Positions 35,321 to 43,206 of a stretch of DNA of 64,000 nucleotides are shown here, in pieces (position 1 is the first letter of the stretch; the number at the start of each line of letters is the position of its first letter). The DNA is taken from positions 20,443-84,442 of the forward strand of contig DATNDU010000112.1 in NCBI GenBank assembly GCA_035606915.1, given 5' to 3'. This DNA is from Roseiarcus sp035606915. GTDB lineage: Bacteria; Pseudomonadota; Alphaproteobacteria; Rhizobiales; Beijerinckiaceae. The translations under genes and the position numbers were made by a program. The notes under the pieces are model-generated. The model searched no databases and was not told where the DNA came from. It saw only the letters and a program-made list of their open reading frames with translations.

Positions 35321-36486
35321 ACTTCGGGCAGCCTGACCGTCGCCAGCGCCATGCAGGCGACGCCTTCGCGGCGGCCGACGAAGCCGAGTTGTTCCGCCGT
35401 CGTCGCCTTCACCCCGACGCGGTCGATGCCGATCCCGGCGATCTCGGCGATGCGCGCCCGCATCGCCTCGCGATGCGGGCCGACGCGCGGCGCCTCGCAG
35501 ACCAAATTCACGTCGAGATGCGCGATGGCGCCGCCCCGTGCCCTGACGCGCGCGGCCGCATGTTCGAGGAAGATCGACGACGGCGCGCCGCGCCATTTTT
35601 CTTCCGAGGGCGGGAAGTGGAAGCCGATGTCGCCGTCGCCGAGCGCGCCATAGATGGCGTCGCAGAGCGCGTGCAGCACCACGTCGGCGTCGGAATGTCC
35701 GGTCAGCTTGTGGTCGTGCGGGATGCGCACGCCGCCGAGCCAGACCGCGTCGCCCTCCGCAAAGGCATGCACGTCAAACCCCTGGCCGACACGCACGTCG
35801 GTCAGCGCCGGCGCCAGACGCTCGCTGGCGGCCTTGAGATCGCTCATCGTCGTCACCTTGAAGTTGGCGGGATCGCCTTCGAACACATGCACGGCATGGC
35901 CGGCGGCCTCCGCTACGGCAGCGTCGTCGGTCAAGTCGGGGCGCGCCGCCGCGCGATGGGCGGAAAGGATGAGGGCGAAACGGAACGCCTGCGGCGTCTG
36001 CACGGCGCGCAAGGCGGCGCGGTCGGGCGAGGCGACGATGCGGTCGCCCGCGACCTGCTTGACCGTGTCGGTGACCGCTGTGGCGGGCGCGGCCGCGCCG
36101 TAGCGCTCGGCCGCCGCAATGGCGCGCGCGACCAGCGCCGCCGAGACGAACGGCCGCGCGCCGTCGTGGATCAGCACGATGTCGGGCCCGTAGCGCGCCA
36201 GCGCCTCCAGCCCGTTGCGGACGCTGGCCTGCCTGGTGTCGCCGCCGGTAGCCGGGGGCAGGGCGAGCGCGGCGGCGGCCGGGCTGCGGGCGAGGGCGGC
36301 GTCATAAAGCGGCCGGTCATCGGGATGGATGACGACGCAGAGGCCCGTCAGACCAGGCGCGGCGGCGAGCGCGTCGAGAGTGTGGCTCAGCAGCGGCGCG
36401 CCGGCGCAATCGAGCCATTGCTTCGGCGTCGGGCCGCCGAAGCGCAGGCCCCGGCCGGCGGCCACTACCAACACATGAGCTTTCAT
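35317..36486 (-). CDS. ispDF: Bifunctional IspD/IspF isoprenoid biosynthesis enzyme
   Basis: A 389-residue fusion for two non-consecutive steps of the MEP pathway. The N-terminal IspD part (about 1-225) has VVAAGRGLRFGG and LIHDGARPFV and makes CDP-methylerythritol. The C-terminal IspF part (about 231-389) has GFDVHAFAEGD, GHSDADVVLHALCDA, LGDGDIGFHFPPS and KATTAEQLGFVGRREG and makes the cyclic diphosphate. The fusion is known in alphaproteobacteria and Campylobacter. IspE, the enzyme for the step between them, is not here. Confidence 0.96.
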   Translation of the reverse strand: MKAHVLVVAAGRGLRFGGPTPKQWLDCAGAPLLSHTLDALAAAPGLTGLCVVIHPDDRPLYDAALARSPAAAALALPPATGGDTRQASVRNGLEALARYGPDIVLIHDGARPFVSAALVARAIAAAERYGAAAPATAVTDTVKQVAGDRIVASPDRAALRAVQTPQAFRFALILSAHRAAARPDLTDDAAVAEAAGHAVHVFEGDPANFKVTTMSDLKAASERLAPALTDVRVGQGFDVHAFAEGDAVWLGGVRIPHDHKLTGHSDADVVLHALCDAIYGALGDGDIGFHFPPSEEKWRGAPSSIFLEHAAARVRARGGAIAHLDVNLVCEAPRVGPHREAMRARIAEIAGIGIDRVGVKATTAEQLGFVGRREGVACMALATVRLPEV

Positions 36487-36522
36487 GCCCGCCCCTTAGC
36501 GGCAGGCGCGCAAGCGAACAAG

Positions 36523-36624
36523 TCAGCCCCCGAACGCGCTCGCGAGGCAGCCGATCATCGCGACGAAGGCGCAGACGGCGCCGAGCTCCAGGACGTCGAA
36601 GAAAAGGCCGCGCGCGAGCTGCAT
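36523..36624 (-). CDS. 33-residue single-pass membrane microprotein
   Basis: Upstream of ispDF on the same strand, GGAGG sits 6 bases before an ATG that opens 33 codons ending TGA. The peptide starts MQLARGLFFDVLELGAVCAF and continues VAMIGCLASAFGG, one hydrophobic helix flanked by a basic start. An in-frame ATG at 36636 would add four residues. Codon use fits the GC-rich host. It is probably a real small membrane protein, of unknown function. Confidence 0.6.
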   Translation of the reverse strand: MQLARGLFFDVLELGAVCAFVAMIGCLASAFGG

Positions 36625-36636
36625 GACTGCCTCCAT

Positions 36637-37040
36637 ATGATCCCTATAAGTTCATGATATGTTCTTATCCTCGCGTAATCAACAGGTTTTCCACAGCTTT
36701 TGCGGGAAGGTTAACAAACGTTAAACCGCCGCGCGTAAGAGCCCGATTCAAAAGTTTCGCAAGCTTGGCAACGGGTAGACCCAAGGCAAAAGCATGCCGA
36801 GATCGGCTCGGTTATGCGAACACCAGGCTTTCCCATGCGGCGCCACGCTTCTTCGATCTCTACGGAGGAGCGCCGCGCTTTACAACATGCTGATATTGCG
36901 CAACCTCTTTTCAATCGAGCTCTAATAAGAGCGCGATTGCAAACCGCGTTTGGACGTGCTTCGTTACAGCGTCCGTGTGGCTTCTCGATCGCAAAAACAA
37001 TATTCCGCCGTTGTGGTTTTCTCACCTACGGAGGTGCTCC
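36637..37040. other. Gene-free boundary of the AT-rich island
   Basis: No credible gene is seen in this 404-base stretch. It shows a rise in A+T towards the right, a GGTTAAC-AAAC-GTTAAACC palindromic segment at about 36712-36729, and a GCTCT/AGAGC hairpin at about 36920-36933. Promoters for the flanking genes on both sides should lie here. Confidence 0.45.
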
Positions 37041-38036
37041 ATGACAAGCAACTACGCTGCGATATCGGCCATCGCGCTGATAACTATCTCCTTGAGTATG
37101 CACAAATCCGCTGCTCAGGCACTGACAGGAAATACGTTGAACGTGACCGGCCCAGCCGCCGCGATGGGTGGAACTAATGCGATACTCGGTATTACAGGAC
37201 CTACGGCCGCAACAGGCTCCGCCGCTCCGCACGCGCTTCTGTCCGAGACCTCTGTATCTGGTACGGACAATACCAACGCAATCGTCGGTATAAACACCCT
37301 GGATATAAATAACGATACATTGGCTAAGCCAAGCGGTATAATGTTTGGAACGTCGATAAACTATAATCTTGGTGGAAATTCATCGTTTTCGGGCTCGCGT
37401 GGTGGTTTGCTTATCAACATGCAACAAGTTGGTTCGGTCACACAAAACGGTACCTTAGAAGGGATCCAAAGTTCGGTAGGAATGAGTGCCTCGTGGGGTG
37501 GAACAGGTACCACCCCTTCAACTGCAAAAGGATCAGCTACAACTCTGAATCCTGTATTGCATTTCCAGCATGGATACGTAAACGGTCTCGGGGGCTCCGG
37601 GGAGGAAGTCGATATTATCACCGATGCAGGCAGTACTTTTGTGAACAGGGGTGGGATAAGCGTTGTTGAAGAATCTCCGATTGTTGTCCAGGGAGCCTAC
37701 GGAGACGCTGGATTTCGCCTTAATATGCAGATGGCGCCCGGACCGGGGTCGGGTTGGGCGACCGGATTCGGATTCGGCGATTATGAGAGTTACTTTCCGA
37801 TAGCGACGGATGGGAACATAATGGGTGTGCCCACCAACGCGCTTCAACCAGCTGCGACGGTGGCCAACGCATTTTATTTTCCACAGATCGCAGTGACTGG
37901 GTATATACTTGATTTCCCAAATTTCAAGGTAAGTGGCGGTGGCGGGATAACGGTTGCGGGCAGCACCGGAGTTTCGTGTAGCGGTCCACCTTCCAGCGGT
38001 TTTCAAGTTGTCAATGGCATCGTAACTCACTGCTGA
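37041..38036 (+). CDS. Exported Gly/Ser/Thr-rich protein with phage tail-fibre-like C-terminus
   Basis: A 331-residue protein. The ATG at 37041 follows GGAGGT and opens a signal peptide (cleavage near AAQA, residue 27). The mature chain is beta-rich, poor in Lys and charged residues, with many Gly, Ser, Thr and Asn, such as GTSINYNLGGNSSFSGSRGG. The end GVSCSGPPSSGFQVVNGIVT plus a final HC resembles a C-terminal motif of tail-fibre-like proteins in rhizobial phages, which I know only from memory. Codon use is much more AT-rich than the surroundings, suggesting transfer. An exported, tail-fibre-like protein is unusual; function unknown. Confidence 0.7.
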   Translation: MTSNYAAISAIALITISLSMHKSAAQALTGNTLNVTGPAAAMGGTNAILGITGPTAATGSAAPHALLSETSVSGTDNTNAIVGINTLDINNDTLAKPSGIMFGTSINYNLGGNSSFSGSRGGLLINMQQVGSVTQNGTLEGIQSSVGMSASWGGTGTTPSTAKGSATTLNPVLHFQHGYVNGLGGSGEEVDIITDAGSTFVNRGGISVVEESPIVVQGAYGDAGFRLNMQMAPGPGSGWATGFGFGDYESYFPIATDGNIMGVPTNALQPAATVANAFYFPQIAVTGYILDFPNFKVSGGGGITVAGSTGVSCSGPPSSGFQVVNGIVTHC

Positions 38037-38232
38037 GGGTTATAGGATTTGCAGGCATGAGACTTTGACGCGCGGCAGAACGAGGCTCACCCCTGAGTCC
38101 CGATCGGCGCTCGCGCTATCCGATCAAGTTTTTCGATATCTGCTGAAAAGAACTCCGACACAGATACCGCTAGAGGCGCGGTGGCTCAGCGAGTGCTTGA
38201 AGTCAAATCCGGTGCAGTGAAGGCGGTGTTTG

Positions 38233-38976
38233 ATGACGACGAAACCCATCATGTCTCGCGAGCAAGCGAAGTCACTGACGGCCGGATCGGCGGAGCATTA
38301 TACTTCGTATGTCGGCCCCCCTGCAATGTACGATTTCATGGGTGCGACGCAATTCCGGCTTCTGACTACACTCGGATTGCGAGAGACGCATCGGCTGCTG
38401 GATTTTGGTTGTGGGTCGCTGCGGGCCGGGCGCCTACTTATCCCCTACCTGCTGCCCGGTCACTACTACGGCGTTGAGCCAAATCTTTGGTTGATCGAGG
38501 AAGCAATTCGAAACGAGGTTGGAATAGATCAGGTTCGAATTAAGCAGCCGACGTTCAGTACCAATGCGGATTTCGCGGTAGATCATTTTGGTGTCAAATT
38601 CGATTACATCGTGGCGCAATCCGTATTTTCTCATGCGGGGCGCGATCTGATAACCACAACGTTGAGAAATTTCAAGAATGTGCTCGTTCCTAATGGAATG
38701 ATTGCTGCGACGTTCGGAAACGTAGATACCAGACCCTCTGGTAAGGAATTCGAGGGTTCTGGTTGGGTTTATCCGGGAGTCGTCGATTTCAAGACAGAAA
38801 CCGTTTTGTCGCTTATTCGAGACGCTGGTCTTATGGGTGCGTTAATACCGTGGTTCCATCCACACAATCAGAGATGGTACATCATGGCGCACAATATTGA
38901 TCGGCTTCCCTCGCCTGCAAAATATCCCCACCTTTCCGGCGCGGTTTTGAACACGGAAATTCCCGGCAGCACTTGA
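38233..38976 (+). CDS. SAM-dependent methyltransferase, likely acquired
   Basis: A 247-residue class I methyltransferase: LLDFGCGSLRAGRLLIPYL (motif I), YYGVEPNLWLIEEA and FDYIVAQSVFSHAGRDLI. The pattern recalls methyltransferases of surface-polysaccharide loci, but no glycan genes are next to it. Codon use is AT-rich like that of the exported protein 196 bases upstream, so the two probably arrived together. ATG at 38233 follows AAGG; ATG 38251 is an alternative. The last residues are in more GC-rich sequence, near the island edge. Confidence 0.85.
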   Translation: MTTKPIMSREQAKSLTAGSAEHYTSYVGPPAMYDFMGATQFRLLTTLGLRETHRLLDFGCGSLRAGRLLIPYLLPGHYYGVEPNLWLIEEAIRNEVGIDQVRIKQPTFSTNADFAVDHFGVKFDYIVAQSVFSHAGRDLITTTLRNFKNVLVPNGMIAATFGNVDTRPSGKEFEGSGWVYPGVVDFKTETVLSLIRDAGLMGALIPWFHPHNQRWYIMAHNIDRLPSPAKYPHLSGAVLNTEIPGST

Positions 38977-39079
38977 CCCCGGAAGCGCCGCGCTTGGGCG
39001 TGAGTCCTTCCGGCGGCGGGGTTGCGGTGCGCAGTTGCCGCTGCCAAAGCGCAAAAATCGCCGCGTTCATGCCGCTCGC

Positions 39080-39102
39080 ACGGACGCGCCTTCGGCGTCC
39101 GT
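39080..39102 (+). terminator. Terminator-like hairpin after the methyltransferase
   Basis: ACGGACGC (39080-39087) pairs with GCGTCCGT (39095-39102) around a 7-base loop. Only a C-rich run follows, so it is a hairpin terminator candidate at the right end of the AT-rich island. Confidence 0.4.
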
Positions 39103-39226
39103 CCCCCCGACGCAATGGAGCGGTTCAAACGTCGACCCCTGATGCGCCGTGACGGGTGCGCAAATCAAAGCTTGCGCCGGCGCGGCGGTGCGCCCAGTTT
39201 TGCCGCAGCGCAACAGAGGATCGCTT

Positions 39227-40177
39227 ATGTCGCTACGTCGTCTCGGCCGCACCGATTTGCAGATTCCTCCGCTGGTGTTCGGCGGCAATGTGTTCGGCTG
39301 GACGGCCGACAAGGCGCGCTCCTTCGCGCTGCTCGACCGCCTCGCCGAGGCCGGCCTCAGCACGATCGATACCGCCGACATCTATTCGCACTGGGCGCCC
39401 GGCAACCAGGGCGGCGAATCCGAGACGATCATCGGCGAATGGCTCGCCAAATCCGGCAAGCGCGCCTCGACGCTCGTCATCACCAAGGTCGGCGGCCCCG
39501 GCGGGCGCAAATTTGGGCTGACGCCCGATTATATCGCCAAGGCCTGCGAGGCATCGCTGAAACGGCTCGGCGTCGAGACCATCGACCTCTATCTTTCGCA
39601 TTTCCCCGATCCCGACACGCCCTACGAGGATACGCTGGCCGCCTTCGAGCGGCTGAAAAAGGCCGGCAAGATCCGCTGGTTCGGCGCCTCCAACCTCGAC
39701 GCCGGGCAGTTCCGCGCCGCGCTCGACGCCGCCAAGGCCGCCGGCCTGCCGCGCTACGAGGCGCTGCAACCGGAATACAATCTCTACGACCGTTCGAGCT
39801 TCGACGGCCCGTTGCGCGATCTCTGCATGGCTGAGCAGATCGGGGTCATCACCTATTTCAGTCTCGCCAAGGGCTTCCTCAGCGGCAAATACCGCAGCGA
39901 GGCCGATCTCGGCCAAAGCCCGCGCGGGCAGGGGGTGAAGGCCTATCTCAATCCGCGCGGTCTGCGCATCCTCGCCGCCCTCGACGCCGTCGCCAAAACG
40001 CACGCGGCGGCGCCGGCCGAGGTGGCGCTCGCCTGGCTGATGCGGCGCGACGGCGTCACGGCGCCGATCGCCAGCGCCACGACGCTGGCGCAACTCGAAA
40101 GCCTCATCAAAGCCGCAACGCTATCGCTGAGCGCGAGCGACGTTGATAGACTGGATAAGGCCAGCGCGCCGGGCTGA
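39227..40177 (+). CDS. Aldo/keto reductase
   Basis: A 316-residue NADPH-dependent oxidoreductase of the YajO/Tas-like group. It has the catalytic Asp and Tyr in TIDTADIYSHWAPG, the Lys in VITKVGG, the His in YLSHFPDPDTP, and GASNLDAGQF. PIASATTLAQLESLI binds the cofactor. The ATG at 39227 follows AGAGGA. The substrate cannot be read from the sequence. Base composition is back to that of the host. Confidence 0.92.
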   Translation: MSLRRLGRTDLQIPPLVFGGNVFGWTADKARSFALLDRLAEAGLSTIDTADIYSHWAPGNQGGESETIIGEWLAKSGKRASTLVITKVGGPGGRKFGLTPDYIAKACEASLKRLGVETIDLYLSHFPDPDTPYEDTLAAFERLKKAGKIRWFGASNLDAGQFRAALDAAKAAGLPRYEALQPEYNLYDRSSFDGPLRDLCMAEQIGVITYFSLAKGFLSGKYRSEADLGQSPRGQGVKAYLNPRGLRILAALDAVAKTHAAAPAEVALAWLMRRDGVTAPIASATTLAQLESLIKAATLSLSASDVDRLDKASAPG

Positions 40178-40239
40178 CAACGCGCGCTGGCGCAAGCGCC
40201 GGAACGGCGCATCGGCGGCGTGATCGCGGGGGGGCGGTG

Positions 40240-40722
40240 ATGAGGTGGGCGGCGTTTCTGGTGTTTTTGCTTATCGGCGCCGCCCCGGCGCGCGCCGATT
40301 GCGATCATTTCAAATGGAAGCTCGACCAGGAGAAGACCTGGTTCGCGCAGACGCCGAAGCTCGTCGAGGCCGGCGGCGCCATCGCCGGCGCTTCGGGCGC
40401 CTATGAAGTGACGCTGAAGCCCGAGAGCGCCGCTGGCTATGTGATCGCGCCGAAGACGCTGACGGCAGGCGCCTTCGGGGCCATCGTGCGCATCGCCGCG
40501 ATCCCGAAACCCGGCCTCTATCAGGTAACGCTGTCGAGCGAGGCCTGGGTCGACGTGATCCAGAACGGCGCCCGCGCCCGCACCCGCAATGTCTCGCGCC
40601 AGCGCGATTGCCCGAGCTTCAAGAAGAGCGTGCGCCTGCTGCTGTCGGCGGGGCCGGCGGTGGTGCAGTTCAGCGGCGTTGCGGCGCCCTCGATCGCCTT
40701 CGCGCTGGCGCCGGCGCCCTGA
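40240..40722 (+). CDS. Small exported protein of unknown function
   Basis: A 160-residue protein with a signal peptide (FLVFLLIGAAPARA, cleavage near residue 20). Two cysteines in the mature chain (ADCDHF and RDCPSF) could form a disulfide. The pattern of short beta segments (YEVTLKPE, LYQVTLSSEAWVDVIQ, VVQFSGV) suggests a beta-sandwich. The ATG at 40240 is preferred; GTG 40237 is adjacent. It converges with the next minus-strand gene two bases later. Confidence 0.7.
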   Translation: MRWAAFLVFLLIGAAPARADCDHFKWKLDQEKTWFAQTPKLVEAGGAIAGASGAYEVTLKPESAAGYVIAPKTLTAGAFGAIVRIAAIPKPGLYQVTLSSEAWVDVIQNGARARTRNVSRQRDCPSFKKSVRLLLSAGPAVVQFSGVAAPSIAFALAPAP

Positions 40723-40724
40723 TC

Positions 40725-41288
40725 TCAATCGTCGTCGTCGATTACGGCCGGCGGTGGGGCTTTCACGCCGGCGCGCTGGCGGGCCAGCGCCAGGAAGGCG
40801 GCGGCTTCCTGCTCGTCGGCGTGGGCGCGGCTCGGCCACACCAGCGGCAGGCCGGCGTCGGGCCAGACGTAAATGAGCCCGGACACGGCCTCGACCTCCA
40901 ACCCCTGCGCGAAAGTCCAGGCGCGATCGAGCCCGGCGCCGGTCAGCCGGAAGCCGGCGTCGTCGAGCGTCAGCCGGGCCGGGCCGGCGCGTCGCAGTTG
41001 CTGCGCCCAGGCGGTGGCGAGGCGGCGCGCGGCGAGAAAGCGCCGCCGCGTCCACAGCCGATAGATCATATAGGCGGCCGCCGAGGCGATGAGCGCGAGT
41101 TCGGCGGCGCGGCGGCTGACGAGCCCGGTCAATCCGAGAATGGCGGCAAACAGCACCAGAAGCAGAAACGCCGCCAGCGGCGCGAGATGACGGGTCAACA
41201 GCCCGCCGGCGAGCGACAGCCGCCAGGCGGCGCGGTCGCCGATGACCGCCGCCTCGGCCTCGGTGAGTTCAAAGACGAGCGGGGTCAT
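40725..41288 (-). CDS. Membrane protein of unknown function with YcxB-like C-terminus
   Basis: This is a 187-residue protein. Two membrane helices (about 36-54 and 60-76) are followed by a basic stretch and a cytoplasmic domain with LTLDDAGFRLTGAGLDRAWTF and GLIYVWPDAGLPLVWPS. This recalls YcxB-like domains, but I cannot confirm the family. Its start overlaps the bolA stop (ATGA), so the two are co-translated. Confidence 0.65.
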   Translation of the reverse strand: MTPLVFELTEAEAAVIGDRAAWRLSLAGGLLTRHLAPLAAFLLLVLFAAILGLTGLVSRRAAELALIASAAAYMIYRLWTRRRFLAARRLATAWAQQLRRAGPARLTLDDAGFRLTGAGLDRAWTFAQGLEVEAVSGLIYVWPDAGLPLVWPSRAHADEQEAAAFLALARQRAGVKAPPPAVIDDDD

Positions 41289-41554
41289 GGCTCGTCGGGG
41301 GCGCGCGCGTCGATGCTCAGGGCGTGTACGCGCTCGGCGATCTCCTTGGCGAGCGCATCATAGACCAACCGGTGGCGCTGCACGCGCGAGCGGCCGGCGA
41401 AGGCGGCGCTGACGATGACGATGCGGTAATGCGTCTCCCCGCCCGGCTGCGACCCGGCGTGCCCGGCGTGCAGCGCCGATTCGTCGATGACATCGAGCCG
41501 CGTCGGCGCCAGCGCCTCGACGAGCCGCGCCTCGATCCGCTGCTGCATGTTCAT
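41285..41554 (-). CDS. bolA: BolA-family protein
   Basis: An 89-residue protein with the BolA fold: a helix, then LDVIDESALHAGHAG, GETHYRIVIVSAAFAGRSRVQRHRLVYDALAKEI. The His in RVQRHR and the AGHAG segment are the usual cluster-ligand neighbours. BolA proteins pair with monothiol glutaredoxins in Fe-S handling and stress response. The ATG at 41554 was chosen over longer readings because homology begins there. It is divergent from the small gene at 41726. Confidence 0.92.
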   Translation of the reverse strand: MNMQQRIEARLVEALAPTRLDVIDESALHAGHAGSQPGGETHYRIVIVSAAFAGRSRVQRHRLVYDALAKEIAERVHALSIDARAPDEP

Positions 41555-41664
41555 GGGGTCTGTCTCCGCTGGCTTTGCTCTCGGATATAGGGCCCCGAGG
41601 CGCGCCGCAAATGGCGCCGCGCCGCCGCTTGCATTTCCCGGCGAAGTGGCCATATCGACAAAAA

Positions 41665-41694
41665 TTGAACTTTTCCCTGTTTGCGGCGTACAAT
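41665..41694 (+). promoter_or_regulatory. Sigma70-like promoter
   Basis: TTGAAC (41665-41670) and TACAAT (41689-41694) are separated by 18 bases, 31 bases before the ATG of the downstream small gene. The surrounding stretch is AT-rich for this genome. Confidence 0.55.
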
Positions 41695-41725
41695 GCGGAC
41701 AGGCCGCGGATTTGGGAGATCGGGC

Positions 41726-42037
41726 ATGGATGCGCAGGGATGCAGCGATTCCATCAGGGTCGCAATCGCTTCGCTGGTGAAGCTCATCAATCTGCTCGGC
41801 GCGGAGATGCTGGTCGGCCAGCATCGCGACGACGTCGACGCCTTCGAGCGCAGCGTGCGCGCTAAGCTCTATGCGCATCTCGAGGGCGTGTCGCCGGAAG
41901 AGACCGCCGCTGGCGTCGCGCTGGCGCATTCGCTGATCGAACCGGTGCTCGCCGACTTGCGCGAGCGCGTGCGCCGCGCCCAAGCGGCGCCGCCGCCTTT
42001 CGCGCTTCCTGACGCCTCAAACCAGCGCCTGCACTGA
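41726..42037 (+). CDS. Small helical cytoplasmic protein, unknown function
   Basis: A 103-residue protein with no signal peptide and mostly helical sequence (IRVAIASLVKLINLLGAEML, VDAFERSVRAKLYAHLEG). GGGAG stands 8 bases before the ATG, and a good promoter lies upstream. It resembles the small uncharacterised proteins often found divergent from bolA in related bacteria, but I have no family name. No function is assigned. Confidence 0.65.
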   Translation: MDAQGCSDSIRVAIASLVKLINLLGAEMLVGQHRDDVDAFERSVRAKLYAHLEGVSPEETAAGVALAHSLIEPVLADLRERVRRAQAAPPPFALPDASNQRLH

Positions 42038-42223
42038 CGCGGCGGGGCCGCGCGCGCCTGCTCGGCCTTTTCGCTTGCTTGCCGACGCCGATAACGGGGC
42101 TCAGGCGGTGAGCGCGCGCATTGTCGGCGACGGCAATGCTTGTGGGCTTGGCTCCGCAACACCAGATATCGTCATCCCGCCGACCAGACGCCGCTCGGAA
42201 CACCAGCGGCAAGAGGAGCCAGC

Positions 42224-43126
42224 ATGTCCATTCGAGCCGTCAGACGGGTGTCCCAGTCCAGCCCGACGATCGAGGGCGCGGGCGTCAAGCTGCGCCGGGC
42301 CTTCGGCTTCGGCGATCCCGCCGAATTCGATCCGTTTCTGATGTTGGACGATTTCCGCAACGACCGCCCCGCCGATTACGCCGCCGGCTTTCCCTGGCAT
42401 CCGCATCGCGGCATCGAGACCATCACTTATGTGCTGGCCGGCGAGGTCGAGCACGGCGACAGCCTCGGCAATCGCGGCGTGCTGGGGCCGGGCAGCGTGC
42501 AATGGATGACCGCGGGGCGCGGCATCCTGCATCAGGAGATGCCGCGCGGCGACGCGCTCGGGCGCATGCACGGCTTCCAGCTTTGGGCCAACCTGCCGTC
42601 GAGCCTGAAGATGACCGCGCCGCGCTACCAGGACATCGCCGGCGGCGAGATCGCCGAAGTCACCGACGACGACGGGACGCGGGCGCGCATCATCTGCGGC
42701 GAGTTGTGGGGCGTCAAAGGCCCGGTGGAAGGCGTCGCCGCCGATCCCAATTATTTCGACATCCACGTGCCGCCGAACACCCGCAAGACGCTGAAGGTCG
42801 ACGCTTATCGCCAGGTTTTCGCTTACATCTTCGAAGGTTCCGGCCGTTTCCTCAACGCCTCGAAACCTTTCGGGGCGCTGCGCGAGGACATCGTCGACGG
42901 CGAGGAGATTGTGCTGCGCGACGCCGTCGGCGACCGCTCGCTGGTCACCTTCGACACCGGCGACGAGGTGACGGTCGAGGCCGGCGAGCGCGGCGTTCGC
43001 TTTCTGCTGGTCTCAGGCAAGCCGATTCGCGAACCCGTGGCGTGGCACGGGCCGATCGTGATGAACACCCAGGCCGAAATCCGTCAGGCAATGTCGGATC
43101 TCCGCGACGGAAGCTTTATCGGCTGA
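42224..43126 (+). CDS. Pirin family protein
   Basis: A 300-residue bicupin. The N-terminal cupin holds the metal ligands in GFPWHPHRGIETITYVLAG and VQWMTAGRGILHQEMP; LGRMHGFQLWANLP links to the second domain with VFAYIFEGSGRF. Bacterial pirins include quercetin dioxygenases and redox-related regulators; which one applies cannot be told. The ATG at 42224 follows AAGAGGAG. A strong terminator follows the stop. Confidence 0.93.
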   Translation: MSIRAVRRVSQSSPTIEGAGVKLRRAFGFGDPAEFDPFLMLDDFRNDRPADYAAGFPWHPHRGIETITYVLAGEVEHGDSLGNRGVLGPGSVQWMTAGRGILHQEMPRGDALGRMHGFQLWANLPSSLKMTAPRYQDIAGGEIAEVTDDDGTRARIICGELWGVKGPVEGVAADPNYFDIHVPPNTRKTLKVDAYRQVFAYIFEGSGRFLNASKPFGALREDIVDGEEIVLRDAVGDRSLVTFDTGDEVTVEAGERGVRFLLVSGKPIREPVAWHGPIVMNTQAEIRQAMSDLRDGSFIG

Positions 43127-43133
43127 ACGAAAA

Positions 43134-43161
43134 GGCCCCGCGCGAGGGGACGCGCGGGGCC
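43134..43161. terminator. Bidirectional terminator between pirin and L,D-transpeptidase genes
   Basis: GGCCCCGCGCG (43134-43144) pairs with CGCGCGGGGCC (43151-43161), an 11-bp GC stem with a 6-base loop, between two converging genes. A-rich sequence precedes it (AACGAAAA), which gives a T-rich tail for the minus-strand transcript. Confidence 0.8.
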
Positions 43162-43206
43162 AATCAACCAACGCTAAGCGACGCAACCAACGCTACGCAC
43201 GCAACC

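Noticed and set aside
36689..36697. DnaA-box-like TTTTCCACA
   Set aside because: A single copy without further boxes, AT-rich unwinding region or replication genes does not support an origin.
36712..36729. Possible CtrA site, TTAA...TTAA
   Set aside because: The spacing between the TTAA halves is six bases, not the seven required, and no flanking cell-cycle gene supports it.
38177..38230. Possible tRNA or small RNA before the methyltransferase (GGCTCAGCG...)
   Set aside because: No acceptor stem, no T arm and no anticodon arm can be formed.
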